In this document: piece after piece, positions 7,522 to 15,762 of the stretch
Layout: each line of letters opens with the position of its first letter
How positions within the stretch are numbered: the stretch's first letter is position 1
NCBI RefSeq assembly: GCF_003337425.1
Contig: NZ_QPJU01000003.1
Location: 1-64,000, forward strand
Direction: 5' to 3'
Origin: Extensimonas vulgaris
Lineage (GTDB): Bacteria; Pseudomonadota; Gammaproteobacteria; Burkholderiales; Burkholderiaceae_C
DNA length: 64,000 bases
Position numbers and translations under genes: made by a program
Notes under the pieces: generated by a model
The model's database searches: none
Told to the model about the DNA's origin: nothing
What the model saw: the letters and a program-made list of their open reading frames with translations, nothing else

Positions 7522-8852
7522 CAATCGGCAGCAGAGCGGCGCGTGATCTTCTTCTCGGCGGCGTACTTGTCGGCCACGCTCTTGACCAGCGGCTTGAGGA
7601 TCTGCTCGTCGGCCTGCAGCCAGTCGCTCGAGAACTGCCACTTGCTGCCGTCCCAGGTGTGGATGCGCGCCCAGTTGCCGCCCATGTGGTCGAAGCAGCT
7701 CGTGGAGACGGGCTTGAGCACGCCCTTGAAGCCCAGCGCGTCGAGCTTGGCCTGCGTGAGGTTGAGGTTTTCGAGGCCCCAGCGCGCCTGCTCGGAGGTG
7801 ATGACCTTGCCCTTGCCGAAGCGCTCCTGCGCGGCGCGCACGGCCTCGACGGCGTACATGGCGCTGACCACGCCGCGCATGTACATCACCTGCCCGACTT
7901 CTTCCTTGGGCCCCGTGCCCTGGCCGTTGGCGTGGATTTTGTCGAGGATTTCCTTGACCACAGCGGAGCCGGGTTCGGCGCCGTGCTGCATCGCAGCGGC
8001 GTTGTAGCCCTTGGCGCCCATGCCCACGTCCTTCACGTCGGGCTCGGCGCCCGACCACCAGGCGCCGTACATTTTTTCGCGCGGGTAGCCCGTGGCCTGC
8101 GCCTCTTTGAGCGAGGTGGAGTTCATGATGCCGTAGCCCCACAGCAGTACGTAGTCGGGGCGCTGCTGGCGGATCTGCAGCCAGGTGGATTTTTGCTCCA
8201 CGCCGGGCGCGGTGACGGGCAGCGCGTTGAACTGAAAGCCCAGCATTGCGGCGCGCTCGGTCAGCAGCGGGATGGGTTCCTTGCCGTAGGGGCTGTCGAG
8301 ATAGACGAGCGTGATCTTCTTGCCCTTGAGCTTGTCGAGCCCGCCTTCCTTCTTGCCGATCTGCTGCAGCAGCACGTCGGCCGCGACCCAGTAGGTGCCG
8401 CCTATGGGGAAGTTCCACTTGAACACGCCGCCGTCCTGCGACTCGCTGCGGCCGTAGCCAACGGTGAGCAGCGGGATCTTGTCGATGGGCGCCTTTTCGG
8501 TGAGCGCGAAGGTGATGCCCGTGGCCAGCGGCTGGATCAGCGTGGCGCCGCCGTTCTTGCCCTTGAGGCGCTCGTAACATTCCACGCCGCGGTCGGTGGC
8601 GTAGGCGGTTTCGCACTCTTCGACCAGCACCTTCACGCCGTTGATGCCGCCGCGCGCGTTGGTCAGCTTCATGTAGTCGGCGTAGCCGTTGGCCCAGGGG
8701 ATGCCGTTGGGCGCGTAGGGGCCGGTGCGATAGACCAGCGCGGGCAGGTATTGCTCCTTGGTCTGCTGGGCCAGGGCGGCCGGTGCCACCAGGGCGCCGG
8801 AGAGGGCCGCGCCCAGGGCGGACGCGGAAAGGACGAGGTTGCGCAGCTTCAT
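7512..8852 (-). CDS. livK: ABC transporter periplasmic substrate-binding protein (LivK/HmgE-like)
   Basis: 446-residue Leu/Ile/Val-type binding protein with a signal peptide ending after Ala28 (AALA/QQT). The body shows the family pattern: YRTGPYAPNGIPWANGYADY, GINGVKVLVEECE, then IQPLATGITFALTEKAP. It is longer than amino-acid receptors such as LivJ (about 365) and resembles receptors found with aromatic or short organic acid importers. The downstream CoA ligases fit that reading. The start is the ATG with AAGGAG 8-13 bases upstream. The C-terminus (AADCQS) ends within the 14-bp tandem repeat. Confidence 0.9.
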   Translation of the reverse strand: MKLRNLVLSASALGAALSGALVAPAALAQQTKEQYLPALVYRTGPYAPNGIPWANGYADYMKLTNARGGINGVKVLVEECETAYATDRGVECYERLKGKNGGATLIQPLATGITFALTEKAPIDKIPLLTVGYGRSESQDGGVFKWNFPIGGTYWVAADVLLQQIGKKEGGLDKLKGKKITLVYLDSPYGKEPIPLLTERAAMLGFQFNALPVTAPGVEQKSTWLQIRQQRPDYVLLWGYGIMNSTSLKEAQATGYPREKMYGAWWSGAEPDVKDVGMGAKGYNAAAMQHGAEPGSAVVKEILDKIHANGQGTGPKEEVGQVMYMRGVVSAMYAVEAVRAAQERFGKGKVITSEQARWGLENLNLTQAKLDALGFKGVLKPVSTSCFDHMGGNWARIHTWDGSKWQFSSDWLQADEQILKPLVKSVADKYAAEKKITRRSAADCQS

Positions 8853-8907
8853 CACGAGGTCTCCTTGGTAAAAATCGGTCAGCACGAACGAGGGTGGGAA
8901 AAGTCAC

Positions 8908-8984
8908 GACTTACGCAAATCGGGGTGAGGCAAGGCACTCGCCCCATGGCAAAACACTCTGCTGCTTCCTTGTTTGCGTAAGTC
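8908..8984. repeat. Repeat family E, copy 1 (77 bp)
   Basis: 77-bp element with perfect 12-base inverted ends, GACTTACGCAAA and TTTGCGTAAGTC. The second copy, also 77 bp, is at 46636-46712. It sits in the spacer between the livM-type and livK-type genes and would form a long RNA hairpin in the operon transcript. Confidence 0.88.
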
Positions 8985-8992
8985 CAGAAGTG

Positions 8993-10069
8993 TCAGTGCG
9001 GGAAGGGCCACAGGCGCATTTTTTGCCGGCCAATGCTCCAGAGCTTGGCCAAGCCGTGCGGCTCCACGATCAGGAACCACACGATGAGCACGCCGAACAC
9101 CATGGATTCGGTGTGCGACAGCAGCGCCGTCGATACCTCGGCGCCGAACAGCGCACCGAGCACGGGCAGGAAGCGGCTCAGAAAGATGGGCAGCACGACG
9201 ATGAAGGCCGCGCCGAAAAAGCTCCCCATGACGGAGCCCAGGCCGCCGATGATGACCATGAACAGCAGCTGGAACGAGCGCTCGACGGAAAAGGCCGCGG
9301 GCTCCCACGAGCCCAGGTGCACGAAGGCCCAGAGCGCGCCCGCCACGCCGATGATGAACGAGCTCACGGCAAAGGCGCTGAGCTTGGCGTACATCGGGCG
9401 GATGCCGATCACCGCGGCGGCCACGTCCATGTCGCGGATGGCCATCCACTCGCGCCCGATCGCGCCGCGCACCAGGTTTTTCGCGAGCAGCGCGAACAGC
9501 GCGAGCAGGGCCAGGCAAAACAGGTACTTTTGCAGTGGCGTGGCGATGGGCCAGCCAAAGACTTGCAGGTTGGCCACCGACACCGAGCCCGAGGGGCTGT
9601 TGTCGGTGAACCATGGGATGCGCAAAAAAGCCCAGTCGCAGAAGAACTGCGCCGCGAGCGTCGCCACGGCCAGGTACAGGCCCTTGACGCGCAGGCTGGG
9701 CACGCCGAACACCATGCCCACGAGTGTGGCAAAAAAACCGCCCGCGAGCAGCGCCACGAGCAGCGGCATGCCGTCGATGCGCACGAAGCAGTTGTAGGCC
9801 ATGTACGCGCCCACGGCCATGAACGCGCCCGAGCCCATGGAAATCTGCCCGCAGTAGCCCACGAGGATGTTCACCCCGAGCGCGGCGAGCGCGAGGATCA
9901 GGAACGGGATCAGGATCGCGCGCAGCAGGTACTCGTCGGCCAGCAGCGGCACGCCCACGAAGGCAAACGCCAGCAGCGCCACGATGGCCCAGCGGTCTTG
10001 CGCCACGGGGAAGATCTGCTGGTCGGCCTGGTAGCTGGTTTTGAACTGGCCGTTCTCGCGGTAAAACAT
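8993..10069 (-). CDS. livM: Branched-chain-type ABC permease (LivM family)
   Basis: 358-residue polytopic permease with about nine to ten membrane segments. It carries the LivM features GVNILVGYCGQISMGSGAF, GVPSLRVKGLYLAVATLA, and the cytoplasmic loop GREWMAIRDMDVAAAVIGI, which contacts the ATPases. It works with LivH to form the membrane channel. The N-terminal 25 residues (MFYRENGQFKTSYQADQQ) are hydrophilic, as in HmgG-like and urea or aromatic acid permeases. Confidence 0.92.
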   Translation of the reverse strand: MFYRENGQFKTSYQADQQIFPVAQDRWAIVALLAFAFVGVPLLADEYLLRAILIPFLILALAALGVNILVGYCGQISMGSGAFMAVGAYMAYNCFVRIDGMPLLVALLAGGFFATLVGMVFGVPSLRVKGLYLAVATLAAQFFCDWAFLRIPWFTDNSPSGSVSVANLQVFGWPIATPLQKYLFCLALLALFALLAKNLVRGAIGREWMAIRDMDVAAAVIGIRPMYAKLSAFAVSSFIIGVAGALWAFVHLGSWEPAAFSVERSFQLLFMVIIGGLGSVMGSFFGAAFIVVLPIFLSRFLPVLGALFGAEVSTALLSHTESMVFGVLIVWFLIVEPHGLAKLWSIGRQKMRLWPFPH

Positions 10070-10091
10070 GGGTCAGCCTTTGGAAATAAGA

Positions 10092-10146
10092 GTCAAAATG
10101 GCCGTTTGTGCAGGTGTATCAAGCGCTGGCAGCTATTGAATTTGAA
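10092..10146. repeat. Short dispersed repeat F
   Basis: GTCAAAATGGCC, then GTGTATCAAGCGCTGGCAGC and TATTGAATTTG. One of the clearest copies of the short element, in the livH-livM spacer. Confidence 0.75.
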
Positions 10147-10169
10147 GTTCATCGGGCGCGAGCGAGAAA

Positions 10170-11099
10170 TCAGACGCGATCAATGATTTTTTCCCCAAAC
10201 AACCCTTGCGGGCGGAACAGCAGAAACACCAACGCGAGCACGTAAGCAAACCAGATTTCGATGCCGCCGCCGACGAAGGGGCCGAGATAGACCTCGGAGA
10301 GCTTTTCGCCCACGCCGATGATGAGCCCGCCGATGATCGCGCCGGGCACCGAGGTCAGGCCGCCGAGGATGATCACCGGCAGCGCGCGCAGCGCCACGGT
10401 GGCGAGCGAAAACTGCACGCCCAGCTTGCTGCCCCAGATCACCCCGGCCACCAGCGCCGTGATGCCCGCGACGCACCAGACGATGACCCAGATGCGCGCG
10501 AGCGGAATGCCGATCGACTGCGCAGCCTGGTGGTCGTCGGCCACGGCGCGCAGCGCGCGGCCGGTGCTGGTCTTCTGGAAAAACAGCGACAGCAGTGACA
10601 CCAATAGTGCCGCCACCACGGTGGCGATCAGGTCTTCCTGGTTCACCATGATGCCGCCAGGGAAGGTGTTTTCGAACAGCAGCAGCGGGTCTTTGGGCAT
10701 GCCCACGTCGATCGGGTAGATGTCGCTGCCGAACAGCGTCTGCCCCAGGCCGTCGAGAAAGTAGGTGATGCCCAGCGTGGCCATGAGCAGCGTCACGCCC
10801 TCCTGGTTCACGAGGTGGCGCAGCACCAGGCGCTCCACCGCCCAGGCAAGCACGAACATGCAGGCTGCGGCGAGCGCGAAGGCGATGGTGTTGGCGAGGA
10901 ACTTGCTTTGCAGCCCGAGCCAGTGCGGCACCCACTCCGAAAAGCGCGCCATCGCGAGCGCGGCGAACAGCACCATCGCGCCCTGCGCGAAGTTGAACAC
11001 GCCGCTGGCCTTGAAGATCAGCACGAAGCCCAGCGCCACGAGCGAATACAGCATGCCGGCCATGAGGCCGCCGAACAGGGTTTCAAGAAAAAATCCCAT
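10170..11099 (-). CDS. livH: Branched-chain-type ABC permease (LivH family)
   Basis: 309-residue permease with about eight membrane segments. Typical LivH blocks are YSLVALGFVLIFKASGVFNF followed by AQGAM, then LRAVADDHQAAQSIGIP and the C-terminal RPQGLFGEK. It pairs with the LivM-type subunit downstream. It lies 15 bases after the livG-type gene, so the two are surely co-transcribed. Confidence 0.93.
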   Translation of the reverse strand: MGFFLETLFGGLMAGMLYSLVALGFVLIFKASGVFNFAQGAMVLFAALAMARFSEWVPHWLGLQSKFLANTIAFALAAACMFVLAWAVERLVLRHLVNQEGVTLLMATLGITYFLDGLGQTLFGSDIYPIDVGMPKDPLLLFENTFPGGIMVNQEDLIATVVAALLVSLLSLFFQKTSTGRALRAVADDHQAAQSIGIPLARIWVIVWCVAGITALVAGVIWGSKLGVQFSLATVALRALPVIILGGLTSVPGAIIGGLIIGVGEKLSEVYLGPFVGGGIEIWFAYVLALVFLLFRPQGLFGEKIIDRV

Positions 11100-11114
11100 G
11101 TGATTGGTCTCCCA

Positions 11115-11900
11115 TCAGTGCCCGGTGCCGAGGTAGGCGCGAATGACCTCCTCGTTGTTGCGCACCTCGTCGGGCGTGCCGTCGCCGATTTTTTTGCCGT
11201 AGTCGAGCACCACCACGCGGTCGGAGATGTCCATCACCACGCCCATGTCGTGCTCGATGAGCACGATGGTGGTGCCGAATTCGTCGTTCACGTCGAGGAT
11301 GAAGCGGCACATGTCCTGCTTTTCCTCGACGTTCATGCCGGCCATGGGCTCGTCGAGCAGCAGCACCTGCGGCTCCATGGCGAGCGCGCGCCCCAAATCC
11401 ACGCGCTTTTGCAGGCCGTAGGGCAGCTGGCCCACGGGCGTCTTGCGGTACGCCTGGATTTCGAGGAAGTCGATGATGCGCTCGACGAAGGCGCGGTGCT
11501 GGACTTCTTCGCGCGCCGCCGGGCCGATGCGCAAAGCCTGCAGAAACAGGTTGCTCTTGATTTTGAGGTTGCGCCCGGCCATGAGGTTGTCGATCACGCT
11601 CATGCCCTTGAACAGCGCCAGGTTCTGGAAGGTGCGCGCCACGCCCATCTCGGCCACCTGGCGGCTGTTCATGTGGCTGAAGGTCTGGCCGCGGAAGGTG
11701 ATCGAGCCTTCGGAGGGCGTATAGACGCCGTTGATGCAGTTGAGCATCGACGACTTGCCCGCGCCGTTGGGGCCGATGATGGCGCGGATCTCGTGCTCGC
11801 GCACGTTGAAACTGATGTCGGTGAGCGCGTTCACGCCGCCAAAGCGCAGGCTGATGTTGCGCACGTCGAGGATGACTTCGCCGATCTTCTTTTTGCTCAT
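11115..11900 (-). CDS. livG: Branched-chain-type ABC transporter ATPase (LivG family)
   Basis: 261-residue ATPase. Walker A is GPNGAGKS at 43-50, the Q-loop region is GVARTFQNLALF, the signature is the LivG-like LPYGLQKRVDLGRAL, and Walker B is VLLLDEPMAGM. The ending RVVVLDYGKKIGDGTPDEVR followed by AYLG is typical of LivG. It is the second ATPase of the importer. The ATG giving MSKKKIGEV was taken as the start; the longer open frame is read-through from the acyl-CoA synthetase region. Confidence 0.93.
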   Translation of the reverse strand: MSKKKIGEVILDVRNISLRFGGVNALTDISFNVREHEIRAIIGPNGAGKSSMLNCINGVYTPSEGSITFRGQTFSHMNSRQVAEMGVARTFQNLALFKGMSVIDNLMAGRNLKIKSNLFLQALRIGPAAREEVQHRAFVERIIDFLEIQAYRKTPVGQLPYGLQKRVDLGRALAMEPQVLLLDEPMAGMNVEEKQDMCRFILDVNDEFGTTIVLIEHDMGVVMDISDRVVVLDYGKKIGDGTPDEVRNNEEVIRAYLGTGH

Positions 11901-11937
11901 GGGGCTTCCTGGACTTGGGCAGGGCATGTGGGCAAGC

Positions 11938-13884
11938 TCAGGCCGCGGCCTGCACGGGGGCGAAGGTCTTGGCGTCCACGATCTTGAGCGTGGCGCTGAC
12001 GCTGCCCGTGCGGCCGTCCTCGAACTTGACCTGCGTTTCGATGAATTGCTCCGCCCGGCCGCCGTACAGCGCATCGACGAGCACGCGGTACTTGTCGGCA
12101 ATGAAGCCGCGGCGTACCTTGTTCGTGCGCGTGAGCTCGCCGTCGTCGGCATCGAGCTCCTTGTGCAGCACCAGAAAGCGGCTGATCTGGCTGCCCGCGA
12201 GCAGCTGGTCTTCCGCGAGGTCGGCGTTGACCTTTTCCACACAATCCTGGATCAGCGCATACACCTCGGGCTTTTGCGCGAGGTCGGTGTAGCCCGCGTA
12301 GGGCAGGTTGCGGCGCTCGGCCCAGTTGCCCACGGCGTCGAAGTCGATGTTGATCATGGCGCAGACCTTTTCGCGCCCGTCGCCCAGCGCCACGGCCTCC
12401 TTGATGTAGGGGAAGAACTTGAGCTTGTTCTCCACGTACTTGGGCGCGAACATGGCGCCATCGAACGGGCCGCCGCGCAGTCGCCCCACGTCTTTTACGC
12501 GGTCGATGATCTTGAGGTGGCCGTGCGCGTCGATGAAGCCCGCGTCGCTCGTGTGGTACCAGCCGTCGGGGGTGAGCACCTCGGCCGTGGCCTGCGGATT
12601 TTTGTAGTATTCCTTGAGCAGGCCGGGCGATTTGACGAGGATCTCGCCATCGTCGGCCACGCGGATCTGCACGTCGCGCACGGGCACGCCCACGGTGTCG
12701 GCGCGCGCTTCGTGGTCGGGCTGCAGGCACACGAACACCGCGGTTTCGGTCGAGCCGTAGAGCTGCTTGAGGTTGATGCCTATGGCGCGGTAGAAGTTGA
12801 ACAGGTCGGGCCCGATCGCCTCGCCCGCGGTGTAGGCCACGCGCACGCGCGAAAAGCCCAGGTTGTTGCGCAGCGGGCCATAGACCAGCAGATTGCCGAG
12901 CGCGTACTGCAGCCGCGCCAGCAGGCCCACGGGCTGCCCGTCCATGAGCGCGGGGCCCACACGGCGCGCCACGTTCATGCAGGCGTCGAACATCTTGCGC
13001 TTGAGGGCACTGGCGTCTTCCATGCGGATCATCACGCTGGTGAGCATGCCCTCGAAGACACGCGGCGGCGCGAAGTAGTACGTCGGCCCGACTTCCTTGA
13101 GGTCTATGGACACGGTGCTGGCCGACTCCGGGCAGTTCACCACGTAGCCGCACGCGAGCCACTGCGCGTAGCTGAAGATGTTTTGCCCGATCCAGGCCGG
13201 CGGCAGGTAGGCCAGCACCTCTTCGGCGTTGCCCAGGCGGTCGAATTCGGCGCCGGCCAGCGCGCGGTCGAGCAGCGCGGCGTAGGTGTGCACCACGCCC
13301 TTGGGGTTGCCCGTGGTGCCCGAGGTGAAGAACATTGCCGCCACGTCCTCGGGCCGGCCCTGCGCCACCACGGTGCGAAACCACTCGGGCTGCTGCGCCA
13401 CGAACGCCTGGCCCGTAGCCATCAGGGCGGTAAGCGGTTGCAGGCCCGGCGCATCGTAGTTGCGCAGGCCGCGCGGGTCGTCGTAGTAGAGCTGTGCGAG
13501 CGTGGGGCACTGCGCGCGGATTTCGAGCAGCTTGTCCACCTGCTCCTGGTTTTCGAGCACGCAAAAGCGCACCTCGGCGTTGTTGAGCGGAAACACGCAT
13601 TCGGCCGCGACCGCGTCCTGGTACAGCGGCACCGGAATCGCCCCCAGCGCCTGCGCCGCGAGCATTGCGGCATAGAGGCGCGGGCGGTTGTCGCCGATCA
13701 CGACCAGGTGCTCGTGGCGCTGCAGCCCGGCCTGGTGCAGCCCTGCGGCGAGGTGTTCGACCAGCTGCGCGAAATCGGCCCAGCGGTAGGTCTGCCAGAT
13801 GCCGTATTCCTTCTCGCGCATGGCCGCGGCCTGGGGGCGCTCGGCCGCGTGGCGCAGCAGCAGTTGGGGAAAGGTGGTGAGCAT
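11938..13884 (-). CDS. Long-chain-type acyl-CoA synthetase (AMP-binding)
   Basis: 648-residue adenylate-forming enzyme of the COG1022 type. The AMP-binding motif is FFTSGTTGNPKGVVHTYA near residue 190, followed by LAYLPPAWIGQNIFSYAQ, the GSTETAVF adenine-binding segment and a YHTSDAGFIDAHGHLKIID region. It makes an acyl- or aryl-CoA from the acid and ATP. It is the first gene of the minus-strand liv cluster, 38 bases ahead of livG, which suggests import and activation of one substrate. The chain length or ring nature of that substrate cannot be read from sequence. Confidence 0.9.
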   Translation of the reverse strand: MLTTFPQLLLRHAAERPQAAAMREKEYGIWQTYRWADFAQLVEHLAAGLHQAGLQRHEHLVVIGDNRPRLYAAMLAAQALGAIPVPLYQDAVAAECVFPLNNAEVRFCVLENQEQVDKLLEIRAQCPTLAQLYYDDPRGLRNYDAPGLQPLTALMATGQAFVAQQPEWFRTVVAQGRPEDVAAMFFTSGTTGNPKGVVHTYAALLDRALAGAEFDRLGNAEEVLAYLPPAWIGQNIFSYAQWLACGYVVNCPESASTVSIDLKEVGPTYYFAPPRVFEGMLTSVMIRMEDASALKRKMFDACMNVARRVGPALMDGQPVGLLARLQYALGNLLVYGPLRNNLGFSRVRVAYTAGEAIGPDLFNFYRAIGINLKQLYGSTETAVFVCLQPDHEARADTVGVPVRDVQIRVADDGEILVKSPGLLKEYYKNPQATAEVLTPDGWYHTSDAGFIDAHGHLKIIDRVKDVGRLRGGPFDGAMFAPKYVENKLKFFPYIKEAVALGDGREKVCAMINIDFDAVGNWAERRNLPYAGYTDLAQKPEVYALIQDCVEKVNADLAEDQLLAGSQISRFLVLHKELDADDGELTRTNKVRRGFIADKYRVLVDALYGGRAEQFIETQVKFEDGRTGSVSATLKIVDAKTFAPVQAAA

Positions 13885-13975
13885 GCAGCTTCCTGAAAAT
13901 TCCAGAAGTCGGGTCGGCGTATGGCAGACCCGCCTTGTAACGGTGTGCGCATGCTAGGGCAAGCTTTGACGTCAT

Positions 13976-13995
13976 ATTGTCTTTGCGACGACAAT
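13976..13995. promoter_or_regulatory. Palindrome in the divergent acyl-CoA synthetase / Crp-Fnr promoter region
   Basis: ATTGTC and GACAAT flank eight bases, a two-fold symmetric site of the size bound by Crp/Fnr dimers. A related GACAATATTGAC lies 16 bases further right. It sits between the divergent acyl-CoA synthetase gene and the Crp/Fnr-type regulator at 14060, so it is a good candidate operator for that regulator. Binding is inferred. Confidence 0.5.
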
Positions 13996-14059
13996 TTAAG
14001 GGAAATTACTGACAATATTGACGCCCTGCGCCGTTGGTGCGGCCAGGATTCAGCATCCT

Positions 14060-14788
14060 ATGCCCCCCGATCTTTCCCTGCACCAGCGCCGCCGCCCGCT
14101 CACCGAGGCAGAGCTGCGCACCATCCCCTGGCTCGCCCGGATTGCGCCCGACGAGCGCGCGCGGGCCGTCGAAGCGCTGCGCGTGGTCGAGGCGCGCGCG
14201 GGCGACCTCGTGTGCCGCGTCGGGCGGCCCGTGACGTACTGGTTCGGCGTGCTCTCGGGCCTGCTCAAGATGAGCAGCGACACGCCGCAGGGCCAGACCA
14301 TGACCTTCACAGGCCTGCCGCCGGGCGGCTGGTTCGGCGAGGGCACGGCGATCAAGCGCGAGCCCTACCGCTACAACGTGCAGGCGCTGCGCACCAGCCT
14401 GGTTGCGGGCTTGCCGGTCGATACCTTCCACTGGCTGCTCGACCATTCGATAGGCTTCAACCGCTTCGTGATGAACCAGCTCAACGAGCGCCTCGGGCAG
14501 TTCATCGCCGCGCGCGAGATCGACCGCATCGGCAACCCCGAACTGCGCGTGGCGCGCAGCCTCGCCATTTTGTTCAACCCCGTGCTCTACCCCGGCGTGG
14601 GCGAGGTGCTGCGCACCACGCAGCAGGAGCTCGCCTACCTCGTCGGCCTGTCGCGCCAGCGCGTCAACGAGGCACTCGCCACGCTGCAGGCGCAGGGCGT
14701 GATCCGCGTCGAATACGGCGGCGTGCGCGTGCTCGACCTGGAGGCGCTGCGCAGCGGGGCGCTGGGCAGCGTGCGTGTCATGGTTTGA
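14060..14788 (+). CDS. Crp/Fnr-family transcriptional regulator
   Basis: 242 residues. The N-terminal cyclic-nucleotide-binding-like barrel includes FTGLPPGGWFGEGTAIKRE, followed by a dimer helix and a C-terminal winged helix with ELAYLVGLSRQRVNEALATL as the recognition region. There is no Fnr-type N-terminal cysteine cluster, so an oxygen-sensing Fe-S role is unlikely. The effector is unknown. It diverges from the acyl-CoA synthetase/liv cluster, and a palindrome lies between them, so control of that cluster is likely. The start is the ATG giving MPPDLSLH; upstream in-frame codons look like spacer. Confidence 0.9.
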   Translation: MPPDLSLHQRRRPLTEAELRTIPWLARIAPDERARAVEALRVVEARAGDLVCRVGRPVTYWFGVLSGLLKMSSDTPQGQTMTFTGLPPGGWFGEGTAIKREPYRYNVQALRTSLVAGLPVDTFHWLLDHSIGFNRFVMNQLNERLGQFIAAREIDRIGNPELRVARSLAILFNPVLYPGVGEVLRTTQQELAYLVGLSRQRVNEALATLQAQGVIRVEYGGVRVLDLEALRSGALGSVRVMV

Positions 14789-14803
14789 AGATCAGAGAGA
14801 AAG

Positions 14804-15511
14804 TCAGGCCAGGGTGCTCAGCATGTTGCCTGTGCTGCTCAGGCTCGCCGTGTCATAGCCCAGATTTTGCTGTAATTTAGTGAGCAAGGTCTGCAGATTC
14901 AGTGCGCTGGTGGAGCCCGTCGTGCTTGCATCTGCGGTCGTGCTGCCACTCGAGGAACTGCTGGAGCTGCCGCTGCCTTGCAGGTCGGAAACCAGCTTGT
15001 TGAAGGCGTTTTGCAGATCGGAAGGCGCATTGCCGCTGCTGACGTCGCTGATCAAGGCTGACAGCTTCGACGAAAGTGTGGACTTGAAATCGCTGGCACC
15101 TTGCGTCTGCGTCGTGCTGGAGCTGCCGTCGGTAGATGCGGTGGTGCTGCTGGTGGACTCGCTTTTCAGGGCTTCGAACATTGCATGCATGAGCTGGCCC
15201 ATGTCCTGGCCGAGGGTGTCGCCCGTCTTTTGCGTGGATGAATCGCTGGAGCTGTTGTTCGAGGATGCGTCCGAGGTGGTGTTGGCCGAGGCCGAAGGCG
15301 GAGGCCCTGGCGGCATGGTCAGGCCCATACTCTGCAGCGCTTGCATCATGGCCTGCTCCATACGACCGCCGCGGTGTGGACGGGCGCTGCCGATGTTGCC
15401 AGAGCTGCCATCACCGTCACCGTCCTGATCGCTCGCGCCCGGCGCCTGGACGGATGAGAGGTTTTGAAGGTTCGCAATCGAACCCAAAGAAGAAGTGGCA
15501 GAAACATTCAT
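14804..15511 (-). CDS. Ser/Thr/Asp-rich protein of unknown function
   Basis: 235 residues of low complexity with no cysteine. The N-terminus (MNVSATSSLGSIANLQNLSS) has no cleavable signal. A QDGDGDGSS acidic turn follows that could bind calcium, then HRGGRMEQAMMQALQSMGL. Serine/threonine runs alternate with three short amphipathic helices (DMGQLMHAMFEALKS, FKSTLSSKLSALISDV, LQNAFNKLVSDL). This pattern resembles small proteins annotated only as hypothetical in Burkholderiales and Xanthomonas, and loosely resembles secreted or flagellum-associated proteins. An AAGGA site precedes the ATG. It is convergent with the Crp/Fnr gene. Function unknown. Confidence 0.7.
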   Translation of the reverse strand: MNVSATSSLGSIANLQNLSSVQAPGASDQDGDGDGSSGNIGSARPHRGGRMEQAMMQALQSMGLTMPPGPPPSASANTTSDASSNNSSSDSSTQKTGDTLGQDMGQLMHAMFEALKSESTSSTTASTDGSSSTTQTQGASDFKSTLSSKLSALISDVSSGNAPSDLQNAFNKLVSDLQGSGSSSSSSSGSTTADASTTGSTSALNLQTLLTKLQQNLGYDTASLSSTGNMLSTLA

Positions 15512-15762
15512 GGTGAAGATCCTTTCGGAGAATGGGCTGGGGAGACACCATTAGACTTCGGCAATTTTGAGCGTCATTGCAGGATAAAGAACCCCTTCGT
15601 TGGCCTATTTACCTGCGCTTTACCAGGTCTATGTAAAGGGCTCACGTGCCTTGTGGGATGTGAAATTTGCACCGTGCTGGTGCGGTGCAGATGCCGCTCG
15701 AACCACGGAAAATTTCCAGAAAAACCGTTCCCGCCAGCGGGCGCGAGAAAGAAAATAGGGCC

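Noticed and set aside
6273-8981. Very long open frame on the plus strand (about 900 codons) opposite the livF and livK genes
   Set aside because: It is the antisense shadow of GC-rich coding genes. Its His/Ala/Gly/Arg-rich product has no family features and it crosses several spacers and the tandem repeat.
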